Of a stretch of DNA of 60,000 bases, positions 11,455 to 21,402 are shown piece after piece. The translations under genes were made by a program, and so were the position numbers. Source of the DNA: Rhizobium sp. N324 (lineage in GTDB: Bacteria; Pseudomonadota; Alphaproteobacteria; Rhizobiales; Rhizobiaceae); the NCBI RefSeq assembly GCF_001664485.1, contig NZ_CP013630.1, positions 1 to 60,000 on the forward strand, read 5' to 3'. The first letter of the stretch is position 1. Each line of letters begins with the position of its first letter. Under the pieces are notes generated by a model. The model was not told where the DNA came from and searched no databases. It saw nothing but the letters and a program-made list of their open reading frames with translations.

Positions 11455-11739
11455 TCAGTCCGTCCATACGATGTGGAGTTCCTCGCGGAAGGCGAAGCGC
11501 TTCAGATGATCATCGATGACACCCTGCATCCTTGCCTGTTGCGCGGGGTCGGCGACGGAAAGTGCCATGGTCAGCGTCGCTTCGTCGGCAGCAAACGTCA
11601 CCTCGGCCGTCTCGCTGAACGGTACCCGGCCCTTGTGCGGATCGAAATCGACGCTGAATTTATGGCTCCAGTGTTTGCACAGCTGCTGCAGATAGCGGCT
11701 TGCATGTTCCGTGCGCACGACAGCCTGGGAGAGATGCAT
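11455..11739 (-). CDS. DUF2218 family small protein
   Basis: The 94-aa product matches the DUF2218 pattern: a HASRYLQQLCKHWSHKF opening, a central strand-rich core, and a conserved C-terminal DDHLKRFAFREEL. No function is known for the family. It is followed on the same strand by the nitroreductase gene after 45 bases, so the two may be co-transcribed. Confidence 0.8.
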   Translation of the reverse strand: MHLSQAVVRTEHASRYLQQLCKHWSHKFSVDFDPHKGRVPFSETAEVTFAADEATLTMALSVADPAQQARMQGVIDDHLKRFAFREELHIVWTD

Positions 11740-12050
11740 TTTCGAACTCCACGTGATCTTCGTAACCGGAAGTCATATTTCCTGCTTCGTCGGCTTGGCA
11801 AGCGCTGCAACGTCGCAGTTTGGGTGCACAGATTGTCCTCATAAAAGCGGCTATACTCGACAAGGATCGTTCCCGTCGGTCCCGAATCTTGAGGAAAGTT
11901 TCAGAGCGTAAGGCGCAATTCAATGTGGTTTGCCGAAATCCGGCCGAATTCGAGGAAAGCCGTACCGCTTCGCGGCAAAGCCGTAATGACACCGGTGAAT
12001 AATTCGTTCATAGGTGGCTGCAGATCCGTTTTCGATGAGGAGGAAATTCC
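11740..12050. other. Intergenic region, divergent DUF2218 / FAH gene
   Basis: These 311 bases separate two divergent genes. Both promoters should lie here, but no pair of hexamers with acceptable spacing was found. A strong ribosome site (GAGGAGGAAA) precedes the rightward gene. I see no RNA gene or repeat. Confidence 0.5.
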
Positions 12051-12893
12051 ATGAAGCTGATGCGTGTTGGCGAAGCAGGCAATGAAAAACCTGCGCTTCT
12101 CGATGCCGATGGCAAGATCCGCGATCTCTCCGGTCACGTCGCCGATATCGGCGGCGAGGCGATCTCGCCGGCGGGCCTTGCAAAGATCGCGGCAATCGAT
12201 CCGAAGAGCCTTCCGGAGCTTGCCCCCGGCCGTATCGGCGCCTGCGTTGCCGGCACCGGCAAATTCATCTGCATCGGCCTCAATTTCTCCGACCATGCCG
12301 CTGAAACCGGCGCCACGGTGCCGCCCGAGCCGGTGATCTTCATGAAGGCGACCTCGGCCATCGTTGGTCCGAACGACAGCGTCCGGATCCCGCGCGGTTC
12401 GGAAAAGACCGATTGGGAGGTCGAACTCGGCGTCGTCATCGGCAAGACCGCGAAATATGTCAGCGAAGCCGACGCGCTCGATTACGTCGCCGGCTATTGC
12501 GTGTCGCATGATGTTTCCGAGCGCGCCTTCCAGACGGAACGCGCCGGTCAGTGGACCAAGGGCAAGTCCTGCGACACCTTCGGACCGATCGGTCCCTGGC
12601 TGGTCACCAAGGACGAGATCGCCGATCCGCAAAACCTCGGCATGTGGCTGAAGGTCAACGGCCAGACGATGCAGAATGGCTCGTCCAAGACCATGGTCTA
12701 TGGGGTCGCCCACATCGTTGCCTATCTCAGCCAGTTCATGTCGCTGCATCCGGGCGACGTCATCTCCACCGGAACGCCTCCGGGCGTCGGCATGGGCATG
12801 AAACCGCCACATTATCTCAAGGCCGGCGACGTGGTCGAACTCGGCATCGAAGGTCTCGGCATGCAGAAGCAGACCTTCCTAGCGGATCATTAA
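12051..12893 (+). CDS. Fumarylacetoacetate hydrolase family protein
   Basis: The 280-aa product has an N-terminal cap and a C-terminal FAH domain. Motifs include CIGLNFSDHAAETG (about residues 74-87), the metal-binding WEVELGVVIGK and CVSHDVSER segments, and GDVISTGTPPGVGMG. FAH-family members are divalent-metal hydrolases, decarboxylases or isomerases (for example ureidoglycolate lyase, HpcE, fumarylpyruvate hydrolase). This one resembles the group often labelled ureidoglycolate lyase or 2-keto-4-pentenoate hydratase-like, but the substrate is unproven. The start follows an excellent GAGGAGG site. Confidence 0.88.
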   Translation: MKLMRVGEAGNEKPALLDADGKIRDLSGHVADIGGEAISPAGLAKIAAIDPKSLPELAPGRIGACVAGTGKFICIGLNFSDHAAETGATVPPEPVIFMKATSAIVGPNDSVRIPRGSEKTDWEVELGVVIGKTAKYVSEADALDYVAGYCVSHDVSERAFQTERAGQWTKGKSCDTFGPIGPWLVTKDEIADPQNLGMWLKVNGQTMQNGSSKTMVYGVAHIVAYLSQFMSLHPGDVISTGTPPGVGMGMKPPHYLKAGDVVELGIEGLGMQKQTFLADH

Positions 12894-12936
12894 CGACGCT
12901 TTCTGCTGAAAAACTTAAGTTTTCCAGTCGATACTG

Positions 12937-12967
12937 ATGCCGGAGAGTCACTTCTCCGGCATTTCTT
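12937..12967 (+). terminator. Intrinsic terminator after FAH-family gene
   Basis: A 10-bp perfect stem (ATGCCGGAGA/TCTCCGGCAT) with a 6-base loop is followed by a short T-rich tail, 44 bases after the stop codon. Confidence 0.75.
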
Positions 12968-13096
12968 GTGCGGGTCTGGTTCGTCCATGTTGCTGTGCAA
13001 CAAAAAACTGTTAGTCTGAGTAACGTGCCCGCGTAACGGAAAGATTCGATGTCTCTCAATCGGTGTCATCTTTTCGATAGATGAAAGGTGGCGCCT

Positions 13097-14380
13097 TTGT
13101 TTTATCAGCTTTATGAATTGAATCATGCCGCCATGGCGCCCTTTCGCGCCGCGGCCGACATCATGCGGTTTGCCTATGCCAACCCGCTCAATCCGTTTTC
13201 CCATACGCCGCTCGGCCGGACGATGGCCGCCAGTCTCGAAATGTTCGAACGCACGACGCGCCGCTACGGCAAGCCGGAATTCGGGCTGAAGCAGACGGCG
13301 ATCGGCGGTCAGATGGTTTCAGTCCGCGAGGAGATCGTCTGGTCGCGGCCCTTCTGCAATCTCCTGCATTTCGCCCGCAATGTTCCAGCCGCCGCACGCG
13401 GCGGCAACGATCCGCGCATCCTGATTGTCGCGCCGATGTCCGGCCATTATGCCACGCTGTTGCGCGGCACGGTAGAGGCGCTGCTGCCGAGTGCCGATGT
13501 CTACATCACCGACTGGATCGACGCCCGCATGGTGCCGATGACGGAGGGCACTTTCGATTTCGACGACTATGTCGACTACGTCATCGAGATGCTGCATTTC
13601 CTCGGTCACGACACGCATGTGATCGCCGTCTGTCAGCCTTCCGTTCCGGTGCTCGCTGCCGCTGCGGTCATGGAAGAGGCCAATGATCCGCTGTCGCCGG
13701 CGTCGATGACGCTGATGGGCGGCCCGATCGACACGCGCATCAACCCGACGGCGGTCAACAAGCTCGCCCAGGAGCGGTCGCTGCAGTGGTTCTCCGACAA
13801 TGTGATCATGAACGTGCCCTGGCCCCAACCGGGCTTCATGCGTCCGGTCTATCCGGGATTCCTGCAGCTTTCGGGATTCATGTCGATGAATCTCGACCGG
13901 CATCTCGTCGCCCACAAGGAATTCTTCATGCATCTCGTGAAGAACGACGGCGAACCGGAAAAACATCGCGATTTCTACGACGAATATCTCGCCGTCATGG
14001 ATCTGACGGCCGAATTCTACCTGCAGACGGTCGAGCAGGTCTTCATCAGGCATTCGCTGCCGAAGGGCGAACTGATGCATCGCGGCAAACGCGTCGATCC
14101 GGCGGCAATCCGCAAAGTGGCGCTTCTGACGGTCGAAGGTGAGAATGACGATATCTCGGGGGTCGGCCAGACAAAGGCGGCGCAGACGATCTGCGTGAAC
14201 ATTCCTGAACATATGCGCATGCACTATCTGCAGCCGGATGTCGGTCATTATGGTGTTTTCAACGGCTCGCGGTTCCGCCGCGAGATCGCGCCGCGCATCC
14301 TCGATTTTGTCCGCCAGCATTCCCGGTCTGCCGCCAAGCCTCCGGTCCCGCGTGTCATCAAGGGCGGCAAAACGGCCTGA
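13097..14380 (+). CDS. phaZ: Intracellular polyhydroxyalkanoate depolymerase
   Basis: PhaZ degrades stored poly-3-hydroxybutyrate granules to hydroxybutyrate. The protein shows the intracellular-depolymerase signature: an alpha/beta-hydrolase fold with Cys instead of Ser in the nucleophile box, AVCQPSVPVLAA (Cys near residue 179), plus the conserved C-terminal MRMHYLQPDVGHYGVFNG holding the His. I favour the TTG at 13097 (427 aa, beginning MFYQLYELNHA) because AAGGTGG sits 5 bases upstream; the GTG at 13088 overlaps that site. It stands alone between terminated units. Confidence 0.9.
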   Translation: MFYQLYELNHAAMAPFRAAADIMRFAYANPLNPFSHTPLGRTMAASLEMFERTTRRYGKPEFGLKQTAIGGQMVSVREEIVWSRPFCNLLHFARNVPAAARGGNDPRILIVAPMSGHYATLLRGTVEALLPSADVYITDWIDARMVPMTEGTFDFDDYVDYVIEMLHFLGHDTHVIAVCQPSVPVLAAAAVMEEANDPLSPASMTLMGGPIDTRINPTAVNKLAQERSLQWFSDNVIMNVPWPQPGFMRPVYPGFLQLSGFMSMNLDRHLVAHKEFFMHLVKNDGEPEKHRDFYDEYLAVMDLTAEFYLQTVEQVFIRHSLPKGELMHRGKRVDPAAIRKVALLTVEGENDDISGVGQTKAAQTICVNIPEHMRMHYLQPDVGHYGVFNGSRFRREIAPRILDFVRQHSRSAAKPPVPRVIKGGKTA

Positions 14381-14524
14381 TTAAGGCGCTGCTGAATTAG
14401 AAGAGCGGATTCAAGACCTTGTCCGATTTCGCGGGCAATCGTCTTGAAGGTGGTTATTGCGGTAACCACATCGATTTCAGCGTTCGGTATTCTGCCGGGC
14501 GTGGAAAGCGAGGATACCCGCACG

Positions 14525-14959
14525 ATGAACCAGTCAGCATTGCTTCGACCGGATTGGACTCCGGCTACCATTGCCCTGATGATTCTCGGCTTCATGGTTT
14601 TCTGGCCTCTGGGTCTTGCCATGCTTGCCTACATCATCTTCGGCGACCGTCTGCGCGGCTTCAAGCGTGACGTCAACCAGGCGACCGATGGCTTCTTTGC
14701 CTCCTGCCGCCGTTCGAACGGCCGTCACCGCCCGCATTTCTCGACCGGCAACGTCGCCTTCGACGACTGGCGCAAGGCCGAGATCGACCGGATCGAGGAA
14801 GAGCGCCGCAAGCTCGATGAAATGCGCGAGGAATTCGACGCCTATATGCGCGAACTACGCCGCGCCAAGGACCAGGAAGAGTTCGATCGCTTCATGCGTG
14901 ACCGCAAGAACGCCAAGCGTGACGACAACGGCCCGGTCGCCGAATACCAGACGCCATGA
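14525..14959 (+). CDS. DUF2852 family membrane protein
   Basis: The 144-aa product begins MNQSALLRPDW, has a hydrophobic segment at about residues 17-40, then a long charged stretch (about 80-130) rich in Glu, Arg and Lys with heptad-like spacing that probably forms a coiled coil. This matches the DUF2852 architecture of alphaproteobacteria, whose function is unknown. The ATG at 14525 is chosen because conservation starts there; an in-frame ATG at 14444 would add 27 poorly supported residues. Confidence 0.8.
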   Translation: MNQSALLRPDWTPATIALMILGFMVFWPLGLAMLAYIIFGDRLRGFKRDVNQATDGFFASCRRSNGRHRPHFSTGNVAFDDWRKAEIDRIEEERRKLDEMREEFDAYMRELRRAKDQEEFDRFMRDRKNAKRDDNGPVAEYQTP

Positions 14960-14981
14960 CGGCCTGAACGCTGAATTGATG

Positions 14982-15008
14982 ACCGGCATCTTCCGATGCC
15001 GGTTTTTC
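14982..15008 (+). terminator. Intrinsic terminator after DUF2852 gene
   Basis: A 9-bp perfect stem (ACCGGCATC/GATGCCGGT) with loop TTCC is followed by a run of T. Confidence 0.85.
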
Positions 15009-15046
15009 TATGTCCGCTCGGCCGGCGAATCGGATAGAAAATACCC

Positions 15047-15805
15047 ATGTTCTCGCTTCTGAAGACAAGGCCGAAAGCCCGGAAACCGGCGCCGCCCGAA
15101 ACGCGGACGCTTGATGTGGCCGGCCGGCTGATGCCGTTGACCATCAAGCAGCACGACCGGGCGACCCGCATCACCTTGCGCATCGAGCCGGGTGGCCGGG
15201 CCTTGAAGATGACGGTGCCGAAAGGTCTGGCGGCGCGCGAGGTCAATGCCTTTCTCGATCGGCACCAGGGTTGGCTGCTCACCAAACTTGCCAAGTTTTC
15301 GACCGATGCCGGCCTGCGCGACGGCGGCGAAATTCTTTTTCGCGGCGTTTCCCATTGCATCCAGCATACCGGCAGCTTGCGCGGGCTGACGGAGGCGGTT
15401 TCGATAGATGGCAGACCGGTGCTGCGCGTCAGCGGCATGGAGGAACATGTCGGACGGCGCATCGCGGCCTTTCTGAAGAAGGAGGCGCGGGCCGAACTCG
15501 TAACGCTGGCAACGATGCATGCCGGAACGATCCGGGCGCCGATCCGTTCGATCTCGATGAAGGATACGCGCAGCCGCTGGGGCTCGTGCTCGTCGGAGGG
15601 AAATCTGAGCTTTTCCTGGCGCATCGTCATGGCGCCGCCTTCAGTGATCGATTATCTCGCCGCCCATGAGGTTGCCCATCTCAAGGAAATGAATCACGGG
15701 CCGCACTTCTGGGCGCTCTGCCGCAAACTTTGCCCCGGCATGGACGAAGCGAAATCCTGGCTGAAGCGGCACGGCAGCCAGTTGCATGCCATTGATTTCG
15801 ACTAG
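15047..15805 (+). CDS. YgjP-like zinc metallopeptidase (M48-related, DUF45)
   Basis: The 252-aa product has the DUF45/YgjP domain with zinc-binding HEVAHLKEMNHGPHFW (about residues 205-220: HExxH plus a third His). The upstream segment DTRSRWGSCSSEGNLSFSWR is the family hallmark. Members are predicted soluble metallopeptidases with unknown substrates. It lies between a terminator and trpF; the 75-base gap to trpF could hold the trp promoter. Confidence 0.88.
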   Translation: MFSLLKTRPKARKPAPPETRTLDVAGRLMPLTIKQHDRATRITLRIEPGGRALKMTVPKGLAAREVNAFLDRHQGWLLTKLAKFSTDAGLRDGGEILFRGVSHCIQHTGSLRGLTEAVSIDGRPVLRVSGMEEHVGRRIAAFLKKEARAELVTLATMHAGTIRAPIRSISMKDTRSRWGSCSSEGNLSFSWRIVMAPPSVIDYLAAHEVAHLKEMNHGPHFWALCRKLCPGMDEAKSWLKRHGSQLHAIDFD

Positions 15806-15880
15806 CCGAAAGGCGCTCTAAATACAGCTTTCCGTGCAAATTGGCTCGACTCTTGCCGCGTTTCGTGTCACTTCGCTGCC

Positions 15881-16549
15881 ATGAGACCGGATATCAAGAT
15901 CTGCGGCTTGACGACGCCTGATGCTGTCGATCGCGCGCTGACGCGCGGCGCGACCCATATCGGTTTTATTTTCTTCGAAAAGAGCCCGCGTTATATCGAG
16001 CCGGACCTGGCGGCAAAACTGGCCGAACCGGCGCGCGGCAAGGCGAAGATCGTCGCCGTCGTCGTCGATCCCAGCAATGACGACCTGGACGAGATCGTCT
16101 CGCTGTTGAAGCCGGATATTCTGCAGCTCCACGGCAATGAGAGCCCCGAACATGTGCTGACCATAAAGGCGCTTTACGGTCTGCCTGTGATGAAGGTGTT
16201 TTCGGTGCGCACCGCCGACGATCTGAAACGCGTCGAGGCCTATATCGGCATTGCCGATCGCTTCCTCTTCGATGCAAAAGCGCCGAAGGGTTCCGAATTG
16301 CCGGGTGGCAACGGCATTTCCTTCGACTGGAGCCTTCTGAGCTGGCTCGACGGCAGCATCGACTACATGCTCTCCGGCGGGCTGAACAAGAACAATGTCG
16401 CGGATGCGCTGGTGAAGACCAAGGCACGTGGTATCGACGTCTCCTCGGGTGTCGAAACAGCACCCGGCGTGAAGAGCGTCGCAATGATCGATGAATTTTT
16501 CGATGCGGTCGAAGAGGCGAATGCGCCTGTCGTGGCCTCAGGGAGTTGA
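15881..16549 (+). CDS. trpF: Phosphoribosylanthranilate isomerase
   Basis: TrpF converts N-(5-phosphoribosyl)anthranilate to CdRP in tryptophan synthesis. The 222-aa TIM-barrel protein has the catalytic Cys in [11 protein letters not shown] (residue about 7), the Asp in VVVDP and the phosphate-binding [11 protein letters not shown] near the end. It leads the trpF-trpB-trpA-accD-folC cluster, an order common in Rhizobiales; trpE, trpD and trpC are elsewhere. Confidence 0.95.
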   Translation: MRPDIKICGLTTPDAVDRALTRGATHIGFIFFEKSPRYIEPDLAAKLAEPARGKAKIVAVVVDPSNDDLDEIVSLLKPDILQLHGNESPEHVLTIKALYGLPVMKVFSVRTADDLKRVEAYIGIADRFLFDAKAPKGSELPGGNGISFDWSLLSWLDGSIDYMLSGGLNKNNVADALVKTKARGIDVSSGVETAPGVKSVAMIDEFFDAVEEANAPVVASGS

Positions 16550-16551
16550 GA

Positions 16552-17772
16552 GTGAACGAAACGCCTAAACCGAATTCCTTCCGTTCCGGGCCTGACGAAG
16601 ACGGCCGTTTCGGCATTTATGGCGGTCGTTTCGTTGCCGAAACATTGATGCCGTTGATCCTCGATCTGCAGGACGAGTGGGACAGGGCCAAGAACGATCC
16701 GGCATTCCAGGCCGAGTTGAAGCATCTTGGCGCCCATTATATCGGCCGCCCGAGCCCGCTCTATTTCGCCGAGCGGCTGACGGCCGAACTCGGCGGCGCG
16801 AAGATTTATTTCAAGCGCGAGGAACTGAACCACACCGGTTCGCATAAGATCAACAATTGCATCGGCCAGATCCTGCTGGCCAAGCGCATGGGCAAGACCC
16901 GGATCATCGCCGAAACCGGCGCCGGTCAGCACGGTGTCGCTTCCGCCACCGTTGCCGCCCGCTTCGGCCTTCCCTGTGTCGTCTATATGGGCGCTACCGA
17001 CGTCGAGCGTCAGGCGCCGAACGTTTTCCGCATGAAGCTGCTCGGCGCCGAGGTCAAACCGGTGACGGCGGGCAGCGGCACGCTGAAGGACGCCATGAAC
17101 GAGGCGCTTCGCGACTGGGTCACCAATGTCGAGGATACCTACTACCTGATCGGAACGGCGGCCGGTCCGCATCCCTATCCGGAGATGGTCCGCGATTTTC
17201 AGTCGGTGATCGGCACGGAAGCGAAAGAGCAAATGCTGGCAGCCGAGGGCCGCCCGCCGGATCTCGTCGTCGCTGCCGTCGGCGGCGGTTCGAACGCGAT
17301 CGGCATTTTCCATCCTTTCCTCGATGATCCGACAGTGAAGATCGTCGGCGTCGAAGCCGGCGGCAAGGGCCTGCAAGGCGACGAACATTGCGCCTCGATC
17401 ACCGCCGGTTCGCCTGGCGTGCTGCACGGCAACCGCACCTACCTGCTGCAGGATGGCGACGGCCAGATCAAGGAAGGCCATTCGATTTCGGCCGGTCTCG
17501 ATTATCCCGGCATCGGCCCCGAGCATTCCTGGCTGAACGATACCGGTCGCGTCGACTATGTACCGATCATGGATCACGAAGCCCTCGAGGCCTTCCAGAC
17601 TCTGACCCGTCTCGAAGGCATCATCCCGGCGCTCGAACCCTCGCACGCGATTGCCGAGGTGATCAAGCGCGCACCGAAGATGGGCAAGGACGAGATCATC
17701 CTGATGAACCTCTCCGGCCGCGGCGACAAGGATATTTTCACCGTCGGCAAGATTCTGGGAATGGGACTGTAA
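16552..17772 (+). CDS. trpB: Tryptophan synthase beta chain
   Basis: TrpB condenses indole with serine using PLP. The product (406 aa from the GTG at 16552) contains [10 protein letters not shown] with the PLP-binding Lys (about residue 95), the GAGQHG loop, and the phosphate-holding [14 protein letters not shown] site lies 6 bases before the GTG; the alternative TTG at 16546 overlaps the trpF stop. The gap to trpA is three bases, suiting the alpha-beta complex. Confidence 0.96.
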   Translation: MNETPKPNSFRSGPDEDGRFGIYGGRFVAETLMPLILDLQDEWDRAKNDPAFQAELKHLGAHYIGRPSPLYFAERLTAELGGAKIYFKREELNHTGSHKINNCIGQILLAKRMGKTRIIAETGAGQHGVASATVAARFGLPCVVYMGATDVERQAPNVFRMKLLGAEVKPVTAGSGTLKDAMNEALRDWVTNVEDTYYLIGTAAGPHPYPEMVRDFQSVIGTEAKEQMLAAEGRPPDLVVAAVGGGSNAIGIFHPFLDDPTVKIVGVEAGGKGLQGDEHCASITAGSPGVLHGNRTYLLQDGDGQIKEGHSISAGLDYPGIGPEHSWLNDTGRVDYVPIMDHEALEAFQTLTRLEGIIPALEPSHAIAEVIKRAPKMGKDEIILMNLSGRGDKDIFTVGKILGMGL

Positions 17773-17775
17773 GAC

Positions 17776-18615
17776 ATGACCGCACGCATGGACAAACGCT
17801 TCGCCGAACTGAAGGCCGAGGGCCGTCCGGCGCTTGTGACCTATTTCATGGGCGGCGATCCTGATTACGACACCTCGCTCGGCATCATGAAGGCGCTGCC
17901 GGAAGCGGGCTCCGACATCATCGAGCTCGGCATGCCCTTTTCCGATCCGATGGCCGACGGCCCGGCGATCCAGCTCGCCGGCCAGCGGGCGCTGAAAGCC
18001 GGCCAGACGCTGAAGAAGACACTGCAGCTGGCGGCCGATTTCCGCAAGACCAACGACGCCACGCCGATCGTCATGATGGGCTACTACAACCCGATCTATA
18101 TTTACGGCGTCGAGACCTTCCTCGACGACGCGCTCGCTGCCGGCATCGACGGCCTGATCGTCGTCGATCTGCCGCCTGAAATGGACGACGAACTCTGCAT
18201 CCCGGCGATCCGCAAAGGCATCAATTTCATTCGCCTGGCGACGCCGACGACGGATGAGAAGCGCCTGCCGAAGGTTTTGAAGAACACCTCCGGCTTCGTC
18301 TATTACGTCTCGATGAACGGCATCACCGGTTCGGCGCTGCCGGATCCGTCGCTGGTCTCGGGCGCGGTCGAACGCATCAAGCAGCATACCAAGCTGCCCG
18401 TCTGCGTCGGCTTCGGCGTCAAGACGGCGGAACATGCCAAGGTCATCGGCGGTTCGGCGGACGGCGTGGTCGTCGGCACCGCCATCGTCAATCAGGTCGC
18501 CACCAGCCTGACGAGTGACGGCAAGGCAACCGCCGACACGGTTCAGGCTGTTGCCACGCTGGTGCGCGGCCTTTCCACGGGAACCCGTTCCGCGCGCCTT
18601 GTTGCTGCCGAATAG
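17776..18615 (+). CDS. trpA: Tryptophan synthase alpha chain
   Basis: TrpA cleaves indole-3-glycerol phosphate to indole, which is channelled to TrpB. The 279-aa TIM-barrel product has the catalytic Glu and Asp in [16 protein letters not shown] (about residues 50-65) and the phosphate-binding [11 protein letters not shown] near the C-terminus. It is followed by accD after 39 bases without an evident terminator, so trp and fatty-acid/folate genes may share transcripts. Confidence 0.96.
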   Translation: MTARMDKRFAELKAEGRPALVTYFMGGDPDYDTSLGIMKALPEAGSDIIELGMPFSDPMADGPAIQLAGQRALKAGQTLKKTLQLAADFRKTNDATPIVMMGYYNPIYIYGVETFLDDALAAGIDGLIVVDLPPEMDDELCIPAIRKGINFIRLATPTTDEKRLPKVLKNTSGFVYYVSMNGITGSALPDPSLVSGAVERIKQHTKLPVCVGFGVKTAEHAKVIGGSADGVVVGTAIVNQVATSLTSDGKATADTVQAVATLVRGLSTGTRSARLVAAE

Positions 18616-18654
18616 TTTGCCCACATTGGCACCAGTCAGTTAGGAGAATTCGAG

Positions 18655-19560
18655 TTGAACTGGATCACCAACTACGTTCGCCCGCGGATCAATTCCATGC
18701 TGGGCCGTCGCGAAGTGCCGGAGAACCTCTGGATCAAGTGCCCGGAAACCGGCGAGATGGTCTTCCACAAGGATCTGGAAGGCAACAAATGGGTCATTCC
18801 GGCCTCCGGCTATCACATGAAGATGCCGGCCAAGGCCCGCCTCGCCGATCTGTTCGACAACGGTGACTATGAATCGCTGCCGCAGCCGAAGGTCGCCCAG
18901 GACCCGCTGAAATTCCGCGATTCGAAGAAATATAGCGATCGCCTGCGCGACAGCCGCCTGAAGACCGAGCAGGAAGATACGATCCTTGCCGGGCTCGGAA
19001 AGGTGCAGGGGTTGAAACTCGTGGCGGTGGTGCACGAATTCAACTTTATCGGCGGTTCGCTCGGCATGGCCGCCGGCGAGGCGATCGTCAAGGCCTTCGA
19101 GCGTGCGACCTCGGAAAAGTGCCCGCTCGTCATGTTCCCCGCTTCCGGCGGCGCACGCATGCAGGAAGGCATCCTGTCGCTGATGCAGCTGCCGCGCACG
19201 ACGGTTGCCGTCGACCTGCTGAAGGAATCCGGTCAGCCCTATATCGTCGTCCTGACCAACCCCACCACCGGCGGCGTCACGGCTTCCTATGCCATGCTCG
19301 GCGATATTCATCTGGCTGAGCCCGGCGCCGAAATCGGCTTTGCCGGCAAGCGCGTCATCGAGCAGACCTTGCGCGAAAAACTGCCCGAAGGCTTCCAGAC
19401 CTCCGAATATCTGCTGGAACATGGTATGGTGGATATGGTCGTCAAACGCCACGATATCCCGGAAACGCTGGCACGCGTGCTTAAGATCCTGACGAAGAAG
19501 CCGGTTTCGGCGGCGAATACCATGAATAGCGGCGCGATCGCTCTGGCGGCGAGCGCCTGA
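18655..19560 (+). CDS. accD: Acetyl-CoA carboxylase carboxyltransferase subunit beta
   Basis: AccD with AccA transfers the carboxyl group from carboxybiotin to acetyl-CoA, giving malonyl-CoA. The 301-aa protein starts at TTG behind TAGGAG. The carboxyltransferase core is intact ([40 protein letters not shown]). The N-terminal zinc ribbon is degenerate: only Cys29 of the four cysteines expected from the E. coli protein is present, and the later CxxC position reads PASGYHM. It sits between trpA and folC, as in many proteobacteria. Confidence 0.95.
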   Translation: MNWITNYVRPRINSMLGRREVPENLWIKCPETGEMVFHKDLEGNKWVIPASGYHMKMPAKARLADLFDNGDYESLPQPKVAQDPLKFRDSKKYSDRLRDSRLKTEQEDTILAGLGKVQGLKLVAVVHEFNFIGGSLGMAAGEAIVKAFERATSEKCPLVMFPASGGARMQEGILSLMQLPRTTVAVDLLKESGQPYIVVLTNPTTGGVTASYAMLGDIHLAEPGAEIGFAGKRVIEQTLREKLPEGFQTSEYLLEHGMVDMVVKRHDIPETLARVLKILTKKPVSAANTMNSGAIALAASA

Positions 19561-19608
19561 TAACCGATAGGGCGGGGTGCCGAATTGATACCCAGAGGCC
19601 AAACCGCG

Positions 19609-20937
19609 GTGAGTGAGGCAGCACAGGAGATCGACAAGCTCATGGGATTGCATCCCAAGGGTTTTGATCTGTCTCTCGACCGCATCATCCGTCTTCTCGA
19701 TGTGCTCGGCAATCCGCACCGGAAACTGCCGCCGGTGATCCATGTCGCCGGCACAAACGGCAAGGGGTCGGTCACCGCCTTCTGCCGCGCTCTGCTCGAA
19801 GCCGGCGGCTACAGCGCTCACGTTCACACCTCGCCACATCTCGTCAATTGGCACGAGCGTTATCGCATCGGTGTGGCGGGCGGGCGCGGGCAGCTTGTCG
19901 ATGACGCCGTCTTTGCCGAGGCCCTGCGGCGTGTGGCCGATGCCAATGGCGGACAGCACATCACCGTCTTCGAAATCCTGACGGCGGTCACCTTCATCCT
20001 GTTTTCCGAACAGCCGGCCGATGCCGCGATCATCGAAGTCGGCCTCGGCGGCCGCTTCGACGCCACCAATGTCATTTCCGATCCGGCCGTCTCGGTGATC
20101 ATGCCCATTTCGCTGGATCATCAGCCCTATCTCGGCGACAGGGTCGAACTGATCGCCGCCGAAAAGGCCGGCATCATGAAGCCGGGGCTTCCTGTCGTCA
20201 TCGGCCACCAGGAATATGACGCGGCACTCGACGTGCTGATGTCGACGGCCGAACGGCTGCATTGCCCGAGCGCCGTCTTCGGGCAGGATTTCATGGCGCA
20301 TGAGGAATATGGCCGGCTCGTCTATCAGGACGAATTCGGTCTTGCCGACCTGCCGTTGCCGCGCCTTCCAGGCCGCCATCAATATGCCAATGCCGCCGCC
20401 GCCATCCGCGCCGTCAAGGCGGCGGGTTTCACCGTCACCGAGACGATGATGGAAAAGGCGATGAATTCGGTGGAATGGCCGGGCCGGCTGCAGCGCCTGG
20501 GCGAGGGCCGGCTGCTGGCGCATGCGCCCGCCGGCGCCGAGATCTGGATCGATGGCGGGCACAATCCCGGTGCCGGCGAAGTGATCGCCGAAGCCATGGC
20601 CAATTTCGAGGAGCGCCAGTCGCGGCCGCTTTTCCTCATCATCGGCATGATCAACACCAAGGACCCGGTCGGCTATTTCAAAGCCTTCGCCGGCTTGGTC
20701 GAGAAGGTCTTCTGCGTGCCGATCCGCGGCAGCGAGGCGATGATCGACCCGGTGATCTTGTCGAACGCCGCTTATGATGCCGGCTTGGTTGCCGAACCGA
20801 TGTCGACAGTCGGTGAGGCGCTCGAAGCGATAAAGGCCGTTACCGATCCGGAGGGTCTGCCGCCGCGCATCCTCGTCGGCGGCTCTCTCTATCTCGTCGG
20901 CGATGTGCTGTCGGACAACGGCACGCCGCCGAAATGA
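19609..20937 (+). CDS. folC: Dihydrofolate synthase / folylpolyglutamate synthase
   Basis: FolC adds glutamate to dihydropteroate and extends the polyglutamate tail of folates. The P-loop HVAGTNGKGSVTAFCRALL and the Mur-ligase-like core (VEVGLGGRFDATN, SLDHQPYLGD, AAEKAGIMKPG, DGGHNPGA) are all present. The start is uncertain: GTG at 19609 gives 442 aa beginning MSEAAQEIDK, while TTG at 19585 adds 8 residues. It ends the trpF-folC cluster before a strong terminator. Confidence 0.94.
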   Translation: MSEAAQEIDKLMGLHPKGFDLSLDRIIRLLDVLGNPHRKLPPVIHVAGTNGKGSVTAFCRALLEAGGYSAHVHTSPHLVNWHERYRIGVAGGRGQLVDDAVFAEALRRVADANGGQHITVFEILTAVTFILFSEQPADAAIIEVGLGGRFDATNVISDPAVSVIMPISLDHQPYLGDRVELIAAEKAGIMKPGLPVVIGHQEYDAALDVLMSTAERLHCPSAVFGQDFMAHEEYGRLVYQDEFGLADLPLPRLPGRHQYANAAAAIRAVKAAGFTVTETMMEKAMNSVEWPGRLQRLGEGRLLAHAPAGAEIWIDGGHNPGAGEVIAEAMANFEERQSRPLFLIIGMINTKDPVGYFKAFAGLVEKVFCVPIRGSEAMIDPVILSNAAYDAGLVAEPMSTVGEALEAIKAVTDPEGLPPRILVGGSLYLVGDVLSDNGTPPK

Positions 20938-20961
20938 TGGGCGAAATGAAGAATATGAAAT

Positions 20962-20990
20962 GAAAAAGCCCGGCATCACCGGGCTTTTTC
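20962..20990. terminator. Bidirectional terminator between folC and trxA
   Basis: A 12-bp perfect stem (GAAAAAGCCCGG/CCGGGCTTTTTC) with a 5-base loop lies between convergent genes, with T runs on both strands. Confidence 0.9.
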
Positions 20991-21010
20991 ATCAATGCGA
21001 TATCAATCGA

Positions 21011-21331
21011 TCAGGCAGCGTTCGAAATCCAGTTCGAAAGCGCGGTCTTCGGCTTGGCGCCGACCGAGATGTCGGCAACTTCGCCGCCCTTGAAGATCGC
21101 CAGCGTCGGAATGGAGCGGACGCCGAACTGTGCGGCGAGTTCCGGATTCTCATCGATATTCAGCTTGGCGACCTTGACCTTGCCTTCCATCTCGACGGAG
21201 ATTTCTTCAAGGCTCGGCGCAATCATCTTGCATGGGCCGCACCATTCAGCCCAGAAATCGACGACGACGGGTTCTGCGGATTCCAGAACTTCCGACTGGA
21301 AGTTGTTGATATCGACTTTCACGGTAGCCAT
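21011..21331 (-). CDS. trxA: Thioredoxin
   Basis: This is a small cytosolic disulfide reductase, 106 aa from the ATG at 21331, with the classic active site WCGPC (Cys31, Cys34) and the cis-Pro segment [13 protein letters not shown] longer frame to 21493 is rejected, because similarity starts at MATVKVD and it would run into addA. It is the last gene of the leftward divL-like/tsaE/murU-like/addB/addA run, 71 bases after addA, so it may also have its own promoter. Confidence 0.97.
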   Translation of the reverse strand: MATVKVDINNFQSEVLESAEPVVVDFWAEWCGPCKMIAPSLEEISVEMEGKVKVAKLNIDENPELAAQFGVRSIPTLAIFKGGEVADISVGAKPKTALSNWISNAA

Positions 21332-21402
21332 GGGCTGCTCCTTTACCTCGGGTGTTGAACCACATGTGATGGTGCGGTGCCAAATTTTCAATGTCCGGTA
21401 TT

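Noticed and set aside
11820..12002. 60-codon frame before the FAH-family gene
   Set aside because: No ribosome site, codon use unlike neighbours, and no similarity.
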